Of a stretch of 22,890 nucleotides of DNA, positions 6,672 to 13,328 are shown piece by piece. How positions within the stretch are numbered: position 1 is the stretch's first letter; each line of letters begins with the position of its first letter. The position numbers and the translations under genes were made by a program. The notes beneath the pieces were generated by a model that did not search any database, was not told the DNA's origin, and saw only the letters and a list, made by a program, of their open reading frames with translations. Source of the DNA: CAZCAQ01 sp964540135 (GTDB taxonomy: Bacteria; Patescibacteriota; WWE3; UBA101185; UBA10185); NCBI GenBank assembly GCA_964540135.1, contig CAZILK010000015.1, positions 1 to 22,890 on the forward strand, written 5' to 3'.

Positions 6672-7577
6672 CTAGCTTTGTTTTCTTCCAGTCATTGAGT
6701 GAGCTATTTCTTCCCCAGCCCTATCCCCGTAAGGATAGATTATTATTGTTGTTCCCTGCTCTTTACTCATGTTGTTTAGGATCTGAAGCTCACGAAGACG
6801 CATACCGTATCTACTTTGTTCAATCATTGTACTCGCTTGGTTTATCTTGTCAGCAACTAAAATTTCTGCTTCAGCTTCAATTTGTTTTGCCTCAGATGAT
6901 CTTTTTGCACGAGCTATTGCTGCCAGTTCATCAATCAATGATTGTGGTGTATCTATATCTGTGATACGAACAGCTTTAACATCAACTCCGTAGGTAGCAG
7001 CTCCTAGATCGATCTGCTCTCTAAGAGTTTGTGCAATTCTTTCTCTCTCACTAAGTAGTTCTTTAAGATCAAGACTACCAATCGTATTTTTAAGAGCTTC
7101 TGTTGCAAGCCAGGTAACAGAAAGTTTATAGTTTTGAACATCAATTGTTGCTTTTTTAGCATCTTCTACCTTGAATTCTATAGCTGCAGTTACTTTTGTT
7201 GGTACGTTATCTTTAGTAAGTGTTGCTGTTGCTTCTACTTGATGAGTTTCTATTCTCATATCAACAATTGATGCCACTGAGTATATAAATGGAGGGATAA
7301 TGAAATATCCAGCACCTCTTACTCCGTCATACTTGCCAAGTCTTAACACAACCATTGCTTCCCATTGTGGCAAAATGAAAAACATCTTTGAGATGATGGA
7401 TGACAGCCAAAGGACAAATAAAAATCCCGGGATACCAAGAACACCACCATTTTGAAACATAGTGTTTGAGAGTCCTGCAAGAGGTAAAGCAACCAGAACT
7501 GACAAAACCAAGGCGGACATAATAAATACTACAAGTCTCACAAAGGCTTGAACTGAATTTGTATTAGTTTGAAACAT
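6672..7577 (-). CDS. SPFH/Band 7 (stomatin/slipin-like) membrane protein
   Basis: This 301-residue protein scaffolds membrane domains. Two hydrophobic segments lie near residues 11-34 and 50-69. The Band 7 domain (about 69-225) begins with QWEAMVVLRLGKYDGVRGAG and carries the family patterns IPPFIYSVASIVDMR, LLSERERIA and GVDVKAVRITDID. A charged, Ala/Glu-rich helix (about 215-250) should form the oligomerising coiled coil, and a TTIIIYPYG strand lies near the end. The length fits the family. Members are often paired with an NfeD gene; none is here. AAAAGGA lies 3 bases before the ATG. It follows the 229-residue membrane protein on the same strand, with a palindrome in the 67-base gap. It stops at TAG, with an open frame continuing after the stop. 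Confidence 0.92.
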   Translation of the reverse strand: MFQTNTNSVQAFVRLVVFIMSALVLSVLVALPLAGLSNTMFQNGGVLGIPGFLFVLWLSSIISKMFFILPQWEAMVVLRLGKYDGVRGAGYFIIPPFIYSVASIVDMRIETHQVEATATLTKDNVPTKVTAAIEFKVEDAKKATIDVQNYKLSVTWLATEALKNTIGSLDLKELLSERERIAQTLREQIDLGAATYGVDVKAVRITDIDTPQSLIDELAAIARAKRSSEAKQIEAEAEILVADKINQASTMIEQSRYGMRLRELQILNNMSKEQGTTIIIYPYGDRAGEEIAHSMTGRKQS

Positions 7578-7597
7578 ATTTCCTTTTCATAGCTTCT

Positions 7598-7626
7598 GCT
7601 TGATAGCTACAATATAGTTATCAAGC
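7598..7626. promoter_or_regulatory. 12-bp palindrome before the SPFH gene
   Basis: GCTTGATAGCTA (7598-7609) and TAGTTATCAAGC (7615-7626) form an inverted repeat with a single G-T wobble around CAATA. It sits 20 bases upstream of the SPFH start, and TATATT inside it could be a -10 box on the minus strand. There is no following T-run, so an operator or a processing hairpin is more likely than a terminator. Confidence 0.45.
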
Positions 7627-7644
7627 TAATTTAATAATTAGTTA

Positions 7645-8334
7645 CTAATTTGCCGGACTTCCGCGTGCTATTACGCTAAGTACTAGCTCTTTGTATTTTG
7701 CTTTGTCTTTTGCTGCATCTTCTTTATCCTCTTTTGCATCTTCGCAGGCATTCCTAAAAATATCAGTCTTGGCATCCTCACAAACAAAGTCTATTCTTCT
7801 GTTTGCTCCGTCATATGCCCAATCCGCCTGTTGGTACTTGGAGTAGTAATCTTGTATCAGATCATAATCGCTACTTGCATAACATCCCTTGCTTTTAAGT
7901 TCACCGTCATAGATTTCAAAGTTAATACACGTTTGTCTTGGCGGTGAGTATGGTTTTGGAGTTGGTGCCTGAGTACCTTGATTTGCTGGTACACTATTCT
8001 TAGTTTGTGCCTCGTACTCCTCTTGTGTGACTGCTTTACCGTTTAAATAGTAATAGTTACGATCTTCTGTTTTAGTTGTGGTTGATGTGTTTGTGTTGTA
8101 GGTATCAACGTCATATTTATCATTCTGTTTACTCGCATTAGAAGACTTTTCAAGCTCAGTTACAGCTTTTCTAATATTTTTAAAAAAGTCAGGATCACTT
8201 TGTGAGTATTTGTAAAAGCCAACAGCTGCGATAATTAAAGCGGCTAACATGCCCACAATTACAAGTCCGAAGAGAAGAAACTCTTTGCCTGTGTTTTTAG
8301 CATTATCCCCAGTGTTGTAGATTGTCTCTGCCAT
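7645..8334 (-). CDS. single-span membrane protein with outside Cys domain
   Basis: This 229-residue protein has a short N-terminal tail and one membrane span at about residues 18-41 (LLFGLVIVGMLAALIIAAVGF). A Thr/Asn-rich stretch (66-95), a Pro/Gln-rich linker (about 113-133) and a C-terminal domain with four cysteines (136, 151, 185, 197) follow. The C-terminal domain is very rich in Asp, Lys and Ala. The cysteines suggest two disulfides outside the cell. No family is recognised. TATAAT lies 8 bases before the ATG. It is divergent from the 96-residue gene and may be co-transcribed with the SPFH gene downstream. Confidence 0.75.
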   Translation of the reverse strand: MAETIYNTGDNAKNTGKEFLLFGLVIVGMLAALIIAAVGFYKYSQSDPDFFKNIRKAVTELEKSSNASKQNDKYDVDTYNTNTSTTTKTEDRNYYYLNGKAVTQEEYEAQTKNSVPANQGTQAPTPKPYSPPRQTCINFEIYDGELKSKGCYASSDYDLIQDYYSKYQQADWAYDGANRRIDFVCEDAKTDIFRNACEDAKEDKEDAAKDKAKYKELVLSVIARGSPAN

Positions 8335-8342
8335 ACCCTTAA

Positions 8343-8348
8343 ATTATA
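8343..8348 (-). promoter_or_regulatory. -10 box of the 229-residue gene, leaderless geometry
   Basis: A perfect TATAAT on the minus strand (8348-8343) ends 8 bases before the ATG at 8334. No convincing -35 is seen at 16-18 bases. Confidence 0.5.
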
Positions 8349-8401
8349 ATCCTTAAGTTTAAAAAGTACATATGGGTCCCCTACCCTACTAAATTAATCA
8401 A

Positions 8402-8429
8402 TTGACAATAATCACAGCGATACTAGAAT
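8402..8429 (+). promoter_or_regulatory. promoter of the 96-residue gene
   Basis: TTGACA (8402-8407), a 16-base spacer and TAGAAT (8424-8429) form a near-consensus promoter. The leader would be about 50 bases and ends in a full Shine-Dalgarno sequence, AAGGAGGTG (8468-8476). Confidence 0.7.
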
Positions 8430-8485
8430 TCGCATACTTTAATTTAATTGACCTAGTATTTATATAAAAGGAGGTGCTTACTAAA

Positions 8486-8776
8486 ATGAAAAGCGGATTA
8501 TCGACCGATGAAGCTGCGTCTGATGCAGTCAGCTCGGGTAAAATAGAGGACACTGCTGTATATAATGCCAAGAAGGATAATGAAGCTAAAGCTCATGCTG
8601 CTAAATTAGCAAAAGAAGCAGCAAGTATTGGAGAAAGAGGGCGCGGCCTTACCAAAGAAGAACAAAAAGATAAACGGAGCGCAAAACTCACTCGAAAGAA
8701 AGCGGCTGAACAGCAAGAAGATATAGAGAATGCTTTTGCAAAACTTGAGAACCTGAAAGGGGAAAGACGACTTTAA
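8486..8776 (+). CDS. charged Ala/Lys-rich small protein, 96 residues
   Basis: The ATG at 8486 lies 9 bases after AAGGAGGTG (8468-8476), the best ribosome site in the window; a longer frame from GTG at 8474 would begin inside that site and is rejected. The protein is highly charged and helical, rich in Ala, Lys and Glu, with probable coiled coil over residues 25-90 and no cysteine, signal or membrane span. A short GERGRGL break near residue 50 separates two helices. No family is recognised. The strong promoter and ribosome site predict high expression. Its stop lies only 2 bases from the stop of the convergent fusion gene, with no terminator between them. Confidence 0.75.
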   Translation: MKSGLSTDEAASDAVSSGKIEDTAVYNAKKDNEAKAHAAKLAKEAASIGERGRGLTKEEQKDKRSAKLTRKKAAEQQEDIENAFAKLENLKGERRL

Positions 8777-8778
8777 AG

Positions 8779-11046
8779 CTATTTGTGTGCTCCCCAAGCC
8801 TGCGATAGCTGCTGGGCTTCGGGAGTAACAATACGCAAAAGTTCTTTATCGTATTCTGAGACAAACTCTCTGAGTTCTGAAATATCCAGTACCCCAAGAT
8901 CAGCAAGTGTTCTTGCCATCTGATGTTTGAAATCTTCTATCCAAAATGCCATCGAGTTTGCTTTTTCAGCGTATACTGTAAATCCCCTTTTACCTTCAGG
9001 TACCTTTGTTCTACCCGAGTAATTAAGCATCTTGTCAGTTAAATCTGAGTTTGCAGCTTCAATTATCATTGTTGCAGCACTCGCACTGCCGTTATATGGT
9101 TGGCCAAATTCTTCTTTTTTGTTTTGGACAAAAATTCCTCCTGTTTCTATCGTTCCTCTTGTAAATTGTTGATTGAATAAAATACCATCGACTCCAAGTA
9201 CCATGAGTCCTCCAAGAGCTTTACCAACCCCACCTTCATGAAGAATTGTAGTTTGGTTAAACCTCTCATCAGTTACAACACTATATAGTTCTTCAAGCGA
9301 GGATAGAGCCATACCGTTTGTTGCCGAGGTACATTGCCTTCCTCCTCCGTGGCCAAAAACAAGTCCATCAACTCCAGCTTTTTCAATAAGTTCAATTCCT
9401 TGTGTTTTATCAATGATTTGTCCAGCAAATAATTCAATTTTATCGCCGAATGCTTTTCTAATAAGTGTTGCTGTTTGGACAACTCTTGGATCACTGTTAA
9501 TTCCGTAAATTCTAAATAAAGCAGTTCCTGTTTCGTTATATAGCTTCTTAACTACTTCAAGCTCAGCCATAGGGTTAGCACTTCCTATTGCAGCACCGAT
9601 ATTTCTTTGAATAATAGCCTTAACCTCTTGAGTTAAATTTTGCTGATTAAGCGCTGCTGTTACCTGTTTAATAAGCTTTATTCTAAGTGGAGTATTTCCT
9701 GCATAAATATTGTTTCTGGCAATAAAAACAGGCATATGTCCCATAATGCCTGTTAAAATAACATCTCTATGACAAGAACATGCTGGCATTGATCCAATTC
9801 CCAGCATCAGTCTTGGGTACTTGCCTATTTTGTTAATAAGTCCATATTGCGAGCTATATCTCCTGCTAACCTCTTTTGCTGATGCCAGTTTTTTATAACC
9901 CACTTCTCTGATTGCTCTTGCGTAAAACGGCGTGTCTTTATAGTCGACTCTGAGGAGTGTTTCAAGCGTTGCGCTCCTTTTATTCACTTTCTTAGGAAAT
10001 GCATTTGCCTTTTCCATTTTGGTTATGATTTTTATAAGCTTTGGATCAGTATTATTGATAAAATATTCAGCGCGCTGTGCCAGTGCTAGTTGCCTTCTCT
10101 CAGGCCCCATTTGCCACAAGGTAACTTCTCCGTTTTTCTTAAGCTTTAAATCTGATTTATCTATATCCGTAATAATAAGCCCAATACTTGCTGATTTTTG
10201 ATCAAATACATACCTATCATAATATATTGAATCCTCTTTAATTATTGGTTTGAATTCAGAAGCTGTAAATTTTGAGTTTGGCGTACTGCCTTGAACTCCC
10301 TCTAGCGTATAGGCAAAAGTAACTGCTGCTTTTTTATTTATTTTAAAAGGCCTTACACGCTTGAGCTCAGACTCAAAAGGTTCAGGTACCTCAAGTATGT
10401 ACTTACCAAGACGTAAGCTTTTCTCTTGTCTTAGGTACTCCTCAACAGCTTTTCTTCTCATTGAGTATTTATCTTTTTCCTCTGGCTTCATTTGTGCAAA
10501 TGTCAGTTTCTGACCTTTGGGCTGGCCGTTAGGAATAAAAATTTCATCAAATCCAAAACCCAGCTCGCCAGCTGGGGCTTCTGCAATTTCACCGGCGGTT
10601 AGCCCTTCAAATAAAAAGACCTCAACACCGTCAAAAATACCAAGTAACACTCTAATAACAGCTCTTCTATCTCTGTCTTTAAGCCATTCAGCTGCAATTT
10701 GTCGCCTCATAAATGGTTCTGAGATAAAAAAATCAGCAAAGGGTCCTGGCCTATCATTTAGCCCGCTGATCTCAAGCGATGTGTCTTCAATAAGAATTGG
10801 GTTAAAACCGTTTTTTTCAAATGCAAGTTTCGCTTTTTTACTTGCAACTTCGTGATGATCCATGGACTGAGCCTCATCAATATCAAGCTTTACCCCTTCT
10901 ATCTTTTTATTTGGAATCAGTCTTTGAAATTCTTTAAGTTTGTTCTGATTGGTAGTTGCGATTTGAAGTACATCAACAATAATGCTATCCCCTACTACCT
11001 TATTAATAATATGTGGTTCAGTTTCAACAAAAGTTCTTGGCATCAC
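8779..11046 (-). CDS. fusion of HAM1/ITPase-like and IMPDH/GMPR-like domains
   Basis: This 755-residue protein joins two nucleotide enzymes. Residues 26-207 form a HAM1/RdgB-type NTP pyrophosphatase domain: TTNQNKLKEF (31-40), EDTSLEI (87-93), RPGPF (99-103), GFGFDEIF (163-170) and SMRRKA (195-200). The family hydrolyses ITP and XTP to IMP and XMP. Residues 410-735 resemble the IMP dehydrogenase/GMP reductase barrel: AGVDGLVFGHGGGRQCTS with the likely catalytic Cys572, HEGGVGKALGGLMVLGVDGI (603-622), YNGSASAATM (651-660) and KVPEGKRGFTVY (681-692). No CBS pair is seen; residues 238-331 look like a worn second copy of the HAM1 C-terminal half. IMPDH versus GMPR activity cannot be decided; the IMPDH Asp before the GG loop is Glu604. 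It starts at GTG 11046 or ATG 11043, without a Shine-Dalgarno site, inside a small hairpin. It ends with TAG. Confidence 0.85.
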   Translation of the reverse strand: MMPRTFVETEPHIINKVVGDSIIVDVLQIATTNQNKLKEFQRLIPNKKIEGVKLDIDEAQSMDHHEVASKKAKLAFEKNGFNPILIEDTSLEISGLNDRPGPFADFFISEPFMRRQIAAEWLKDRDRRAVIRVLLGIFDGVEVFLFEGLTAGEIAEAPAGELGFGFDEIFIPNGQPKGQKLTFAQMKPEEKDKYSMRRKAVEEYLRQEKSLRLGKYILEVPEPFESELKRVRPFKINKKAAVTFAYTLEGVQGSTPNSKFTASEFKPIIKEDSIYYDRYVFDQKSASIGLIITDIDKSDLKLKKNGEVTLWQMGPERRQLALAQRAEYFINNTDPKLIKIITKMEKANAFPKKVNKRSATLETLLRVDYKDTPFYARAIREVGYKKLASAKEVSRRYSSQYGLINKIGKYPRLMLGIGSMPACSCHRDVILTGIMGHMPVFIARNNIYAGNTPLRIKLIKQVTAALNQQNLTQEVKAIIQRNIGAAIGSANPMAELEVVKKLYNETGTALFRIYGINSDPRVVQTATLIRKAFGDKIELFAGQIIDKTQGIELIEKAGVDGLVFGHGGGRQCTSATNGMALSSLEELYSVVTDERFNQTTILHEGGVGKALGGLMVLGVDGILFNQQFTRGTIETGGIFVQNKKEEFGQPYNGSASAATMIIEAANSDLTDKMLNYSGRTKVPEGKRGFTVYAEKANSMAFWIEDFKHQMARTLADLGVLDISELREFVSEYDKELLRIVTPEAQQLSQAWGAHK

Positions 11047-11062
11047 AGTTTGGGCAGTGATG
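11041..11062 (-). promoter_or_regulatory. hairpin enclosing the fusion-gene start codon
   Basis: On the minus strand CATCAC (11062-11057) pairs perfectly with GTGATG (11046-11041) across a 10-base loop. GTGATG contains both candidate start codons, so the start would be buried in the stem if the mRNA has a leader. Only 6 bp, so stability is modest. Confidence 0.35.
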
Positions 11063-11190
11063 AATACGTGTTTAGTGTAGCAGGTTTTTGAAACTTAATA
11101 AGTATTAATTTTGTTTTACTTCCTCCTCTACTATTAATAGATACAATGTCGTTATTCGTTAAATCTCTAATCTAGATCGTAAAAATATTC

Positions 11191-11219
11191 CTGACGTTTA
11201 CTCTGCACAAGGTGACAAT
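11191..11219 (+). promoter_or_regulatory. promoter of the CBM60-like gene, leaderless geometry
   Basis: CTGACG (11191-11196), a 17-base spacer and GACAAT (11214-11219) are followed by 6 bases before the ATG at 11226. An AAGGTG at 11209-11214 is 11 bases from the ATG and overlaps the -10 box, so it would not be in the transcript if this promoter is used. The rest of 11063-11190 holds only an AT-rich palindrome (TTAATA-ag-TATTAA, 11095-11108). Confidence 0.5.
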
Positions 11220-11225
11220 ATTTTT

Positions 11226-12623
11226 ATGAACAAAAAAGGATTTATAAGCCCACATATAAGTTTATTAATTTTGGTCAGTGTGTTGGTAGGAGCTGGTGTA
11301 TATTTTTACACTACCGGCTCGTTAACAAATGTGTTATCTGCAAAAGATATACGTGTAGGTCGGCTTGCTCAAAACTCACTTGTAGCAGTCCCGTCGACTC
11401 AGACTTTTATTGAAATACAGGCATGGGGAACAATGATCGGCAGCGAACCTCCTAAGATTGCACTTGATATTAAAGGTGATCAGGCTATGTATACATTTGT
11501 ATCAGATAGAAGCACCTCGTATAACTACACTTATAAGGGAGCTCCTCTTCGACCTGAAGATATAAGAGTAAGATTCATGAATGACCAAACCGACCCTGTA
11601 ACTAGGCTAAGCAGAGATGTAAAAATTGATTACATCAAGTTAAACGGCGTTAAGTATGAATCGGAACACCCTTCTGTTTTATCAACCGGAACTTGGACTA
11701 AAGGTGTTAAATGCGATAAGGGCTATATACAATCTGATTGGTTACATTGCAATGGCTACTTTCAATACGCATCTATAGCCTCAGAACATCCAGATATTGA
11801 TTACACGAGACTAAATGATGGCGTGACCTTGAATAGGCAGACCTTCTTAGAAAGTGACGCAAGATATGAAGGTAAATACGCAAAAGGCTACGTGTTTAAA
11901 GTCAAAAAGAATACCCCTTATTCTATCAATATAGTTGATTATTATGATGACTACGGGGATAAAGAGTATATAACTACTTATCTGTTTGATGCGAACAAAA
12001 ACCTGATAACAAAGGCTCAAACTAATCTGCCGATTAGAGAGGGTGATGCTGATACGCGAGTGGTTTATAAAGGAATTCATCCTGCATATGAAGGCGATAT
12101 CTATGTGATTGTAACTAACGGAATGAATGATGTCCGTTCTTTTGATATTCTGGCATTCAATACTCTTAGTCGTCAACCAAACATTATAGTTAGAGACACA
12201 GAACTTAATAAAAGATACAACATGTCGGCTTTGACTGCTTTTAATAAAAACTATACGTTGCCAATCCAGCGGGGTTCAATAATACTTGATTTAAAATGGG
12301 ATGAATCGGCGCTCGCAGATCCAGAATTTGATTTAAAGGTATACACCTTGGAAGGAACATATTTTGATCATATTCAGAAATTTATAGAGGATGGTAGTTT
12401 TGATTATCTTGATGCTAAAGTCGTTGGCAGAGAAATACCGGTATCTGTTGTGCGTACGGGCCCGTCAACTCTTGAGATATATGCAAAACAAGACGGCAGA
12501 AATTTTGCAAGTCCGTTTGGGTTTTCACACGAATCTCAGATACAGGTTGTGTATGAGTTCAATCCATCACCGACCAGTGAAGCAGATAGATCTATGACTT
12601 TCTGGACAAGTAAAGCACAGTAA
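11226..12623 (+). CDS. membrane-anchored protein with CBM60-like module
   Basis: This 465-residue protein starts MNKKGFISPH followed by a hydrophobic stretch (11-29). This is a signal anchor, and KKG-F also resembles a prepilin-type signal though the usual Glu at +5 is absent. Residues 61-181 match the pattern of a Ca-dependent CBM60-like (xylan-binding) module: IEIQAWGT, VRFMNDQTD, DYIKLNGVKYESE, GTWTKGVKCDKG and SDWLHCNGYFQY, with a likely Cys163-Cys175 disulfide. Residues 195-330 look like a jelly-roll resembling the PPC domain (GYVFKVKKNTPYSINI, GDIYVIVTNG). The last 130 residues are another beta-rich domain. No catalytic domain is seen, so binding to glycans on other cells or particles is the likely role. 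The gene ends at a bidirectional terminator. Confidence 0.8.
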   Translation: MNKKGFISPHISLLILVSVLVGAGVYFYTTGSLTNVLSAKDIRVGRLAQNSLVAVPSTQTFIEIQAWGTMIGSEPPKIALDIKGDQAMYTFVSDRSTSYNYTYKGAPLRPEDIRVRFMNDQTDPVTRLSRDVKIDYIKLNGVKYESEHPSVLSTGTWTKGVKCDKGYIQSDWLHCNGYFQYASIASEHPDIDYTRLNDGVTLNRQTFLESDARYEGKYAKGYVFKVKKNTPYSINIVDYYDDYGDKEYITTYLFDANKNLITKAQTNLPIREGDADTRVVYKGIHPAYEGDIYVIVTNGMNDVRSFDILAFNTLSRQPNIIVRDTELNKRYNMSALTAFNKNYTLPIQRGSIILDLKWDESALADPEFDLKVYTLEGTYFDHIQKFIEDGSFDYLDAKVVGREIPVSVVRTGPSTLEIYAKQDGRNFASPFGFSHESQIQVVYEFNPSPTSEADRSMTFWTSKAQ

Positions 12624-12633
12624 GAACTAAATC

Positions 12634-12664
12634 AAAGCCCGTGGTAACACGGGCTTTTGTTTAT
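12634..12664. terminator. bidirectional rho-independent terminator
   Basis: AAAGCCCGTG (12634-12643) pairs perfectly with CACGGGCTTT (12648-12657) around GTAA, followed by TTTTGTTT on the plus strand. It lies between the convergent CBM60-like gene and rnhB and serves the plus gene best; on the minus strand it is followed by TTGATTTAG, a weaker tail. Confidence 0.9.
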
Positions 12665-13314
12665 ATAATAGCCTTGTTCTTTACCATAGACTTAATAGGC
12701 TCAAAACTCCTTCTATGAATATCACAGATCCCATGCGTGTTAATCATATCCATGTGCAGTTTAGTTCCATAGCCCTTGTGCTTATCAAAGGAATACTCTG
12801 GAAAACTCTCATGCGCTTCAATCATCAATGCATCTCTTGTAACTTTTGCAACAATGGATGCTGAGGCAATACTAAAGCTTAAGTTATCCCCTCCCTTTAA
12901 GTTATATTGGAGGTGTTTATTAAAAGTAAGTACCGGAAAAGCATCAGTTAAAACAAACTCAACATCCCCCACTCCTTTTAACGCTTGTGCAAAGCCAAAC
13001 TTTTCTGCCCAGCTAAGACCTTTTGCATCAAGTTGTTTGTTATCAATGAGAAAAACTGTAACTGATGTGGCAAATTCTTTTATCTTGTAAGCTAAAAATT
13101 CTCTTTTTTTAGCTGATAGCTTTTTTGAGTCTTTAACGTCGTTAATCCATAAAGATTCTTGATCACCATTATCTATTAAGTGTTTGAGAGTTTCTAAGTT
13201 GTAAACAACACACCCTATTGCCATCGGGCCTGCAAGACAACCTCTACCCACTTCGTCAATACCGGCAACAAGTTTAATATTTCTTGAAAGAAGATCTAAT
13301 TCGTAGTTAAACAT
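12661..13314 (-). CDS. rnhB: ribonuclease HII
   Basis: RNase HII cuts RNA in RNA-DNA hybrids and removes single ribonucleotides from DNA. The 217-residue length is typical. The first motif GIDEVGRGCLAGP holds Asp20 and Glu21 with the ribonucleotide-sensing GRG; the third acid is Asp124 (VLTDAFP) and the fourth Asp161 (KVTRDALM). Other family signatures are KDSKKLSAKKRE (61-72), SIASASIVAKV (148-158), HKGYGTKLH (179-187) and HRRSFEP (200-206). It follows gyrA by 14 bases on the same strand, so the two are probably one transcript. No Shine-Dalgarno site lies before the ATG, which suggests coupling to gyrA translation. Confidence 0.96.
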   Translation of the reverse strand: MFNYELDLLSRNIKLVAGIDEVGRGCLAGPMAIGCVVYNLETLKHLIDNGDQESLWINDVKDSKKLSAKKREFLAYKIKEFATSVTVFLIDNKQLDAKGLSWAEKFGFAQALKGVGDVEFVLTDAFPVLTFNKHLQYNLKGGDNLSFSIASASIVAKVTRDALMIEAHESFPEYSFDKHKGYGTKLHMDMINTHGICDIHRRSFEPIKSMVKNKAII

Positions 13315-13328
13315 TAGTAAAATAAAGA

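Noticed and set aside
8474..8485. Upstream GTG start for the 96-residue protein
   Set aside because: The GTG is part of the Shine-Dalgarno sequence AAGGAGGTG, which is correctly spaced for the ATG at 8486.
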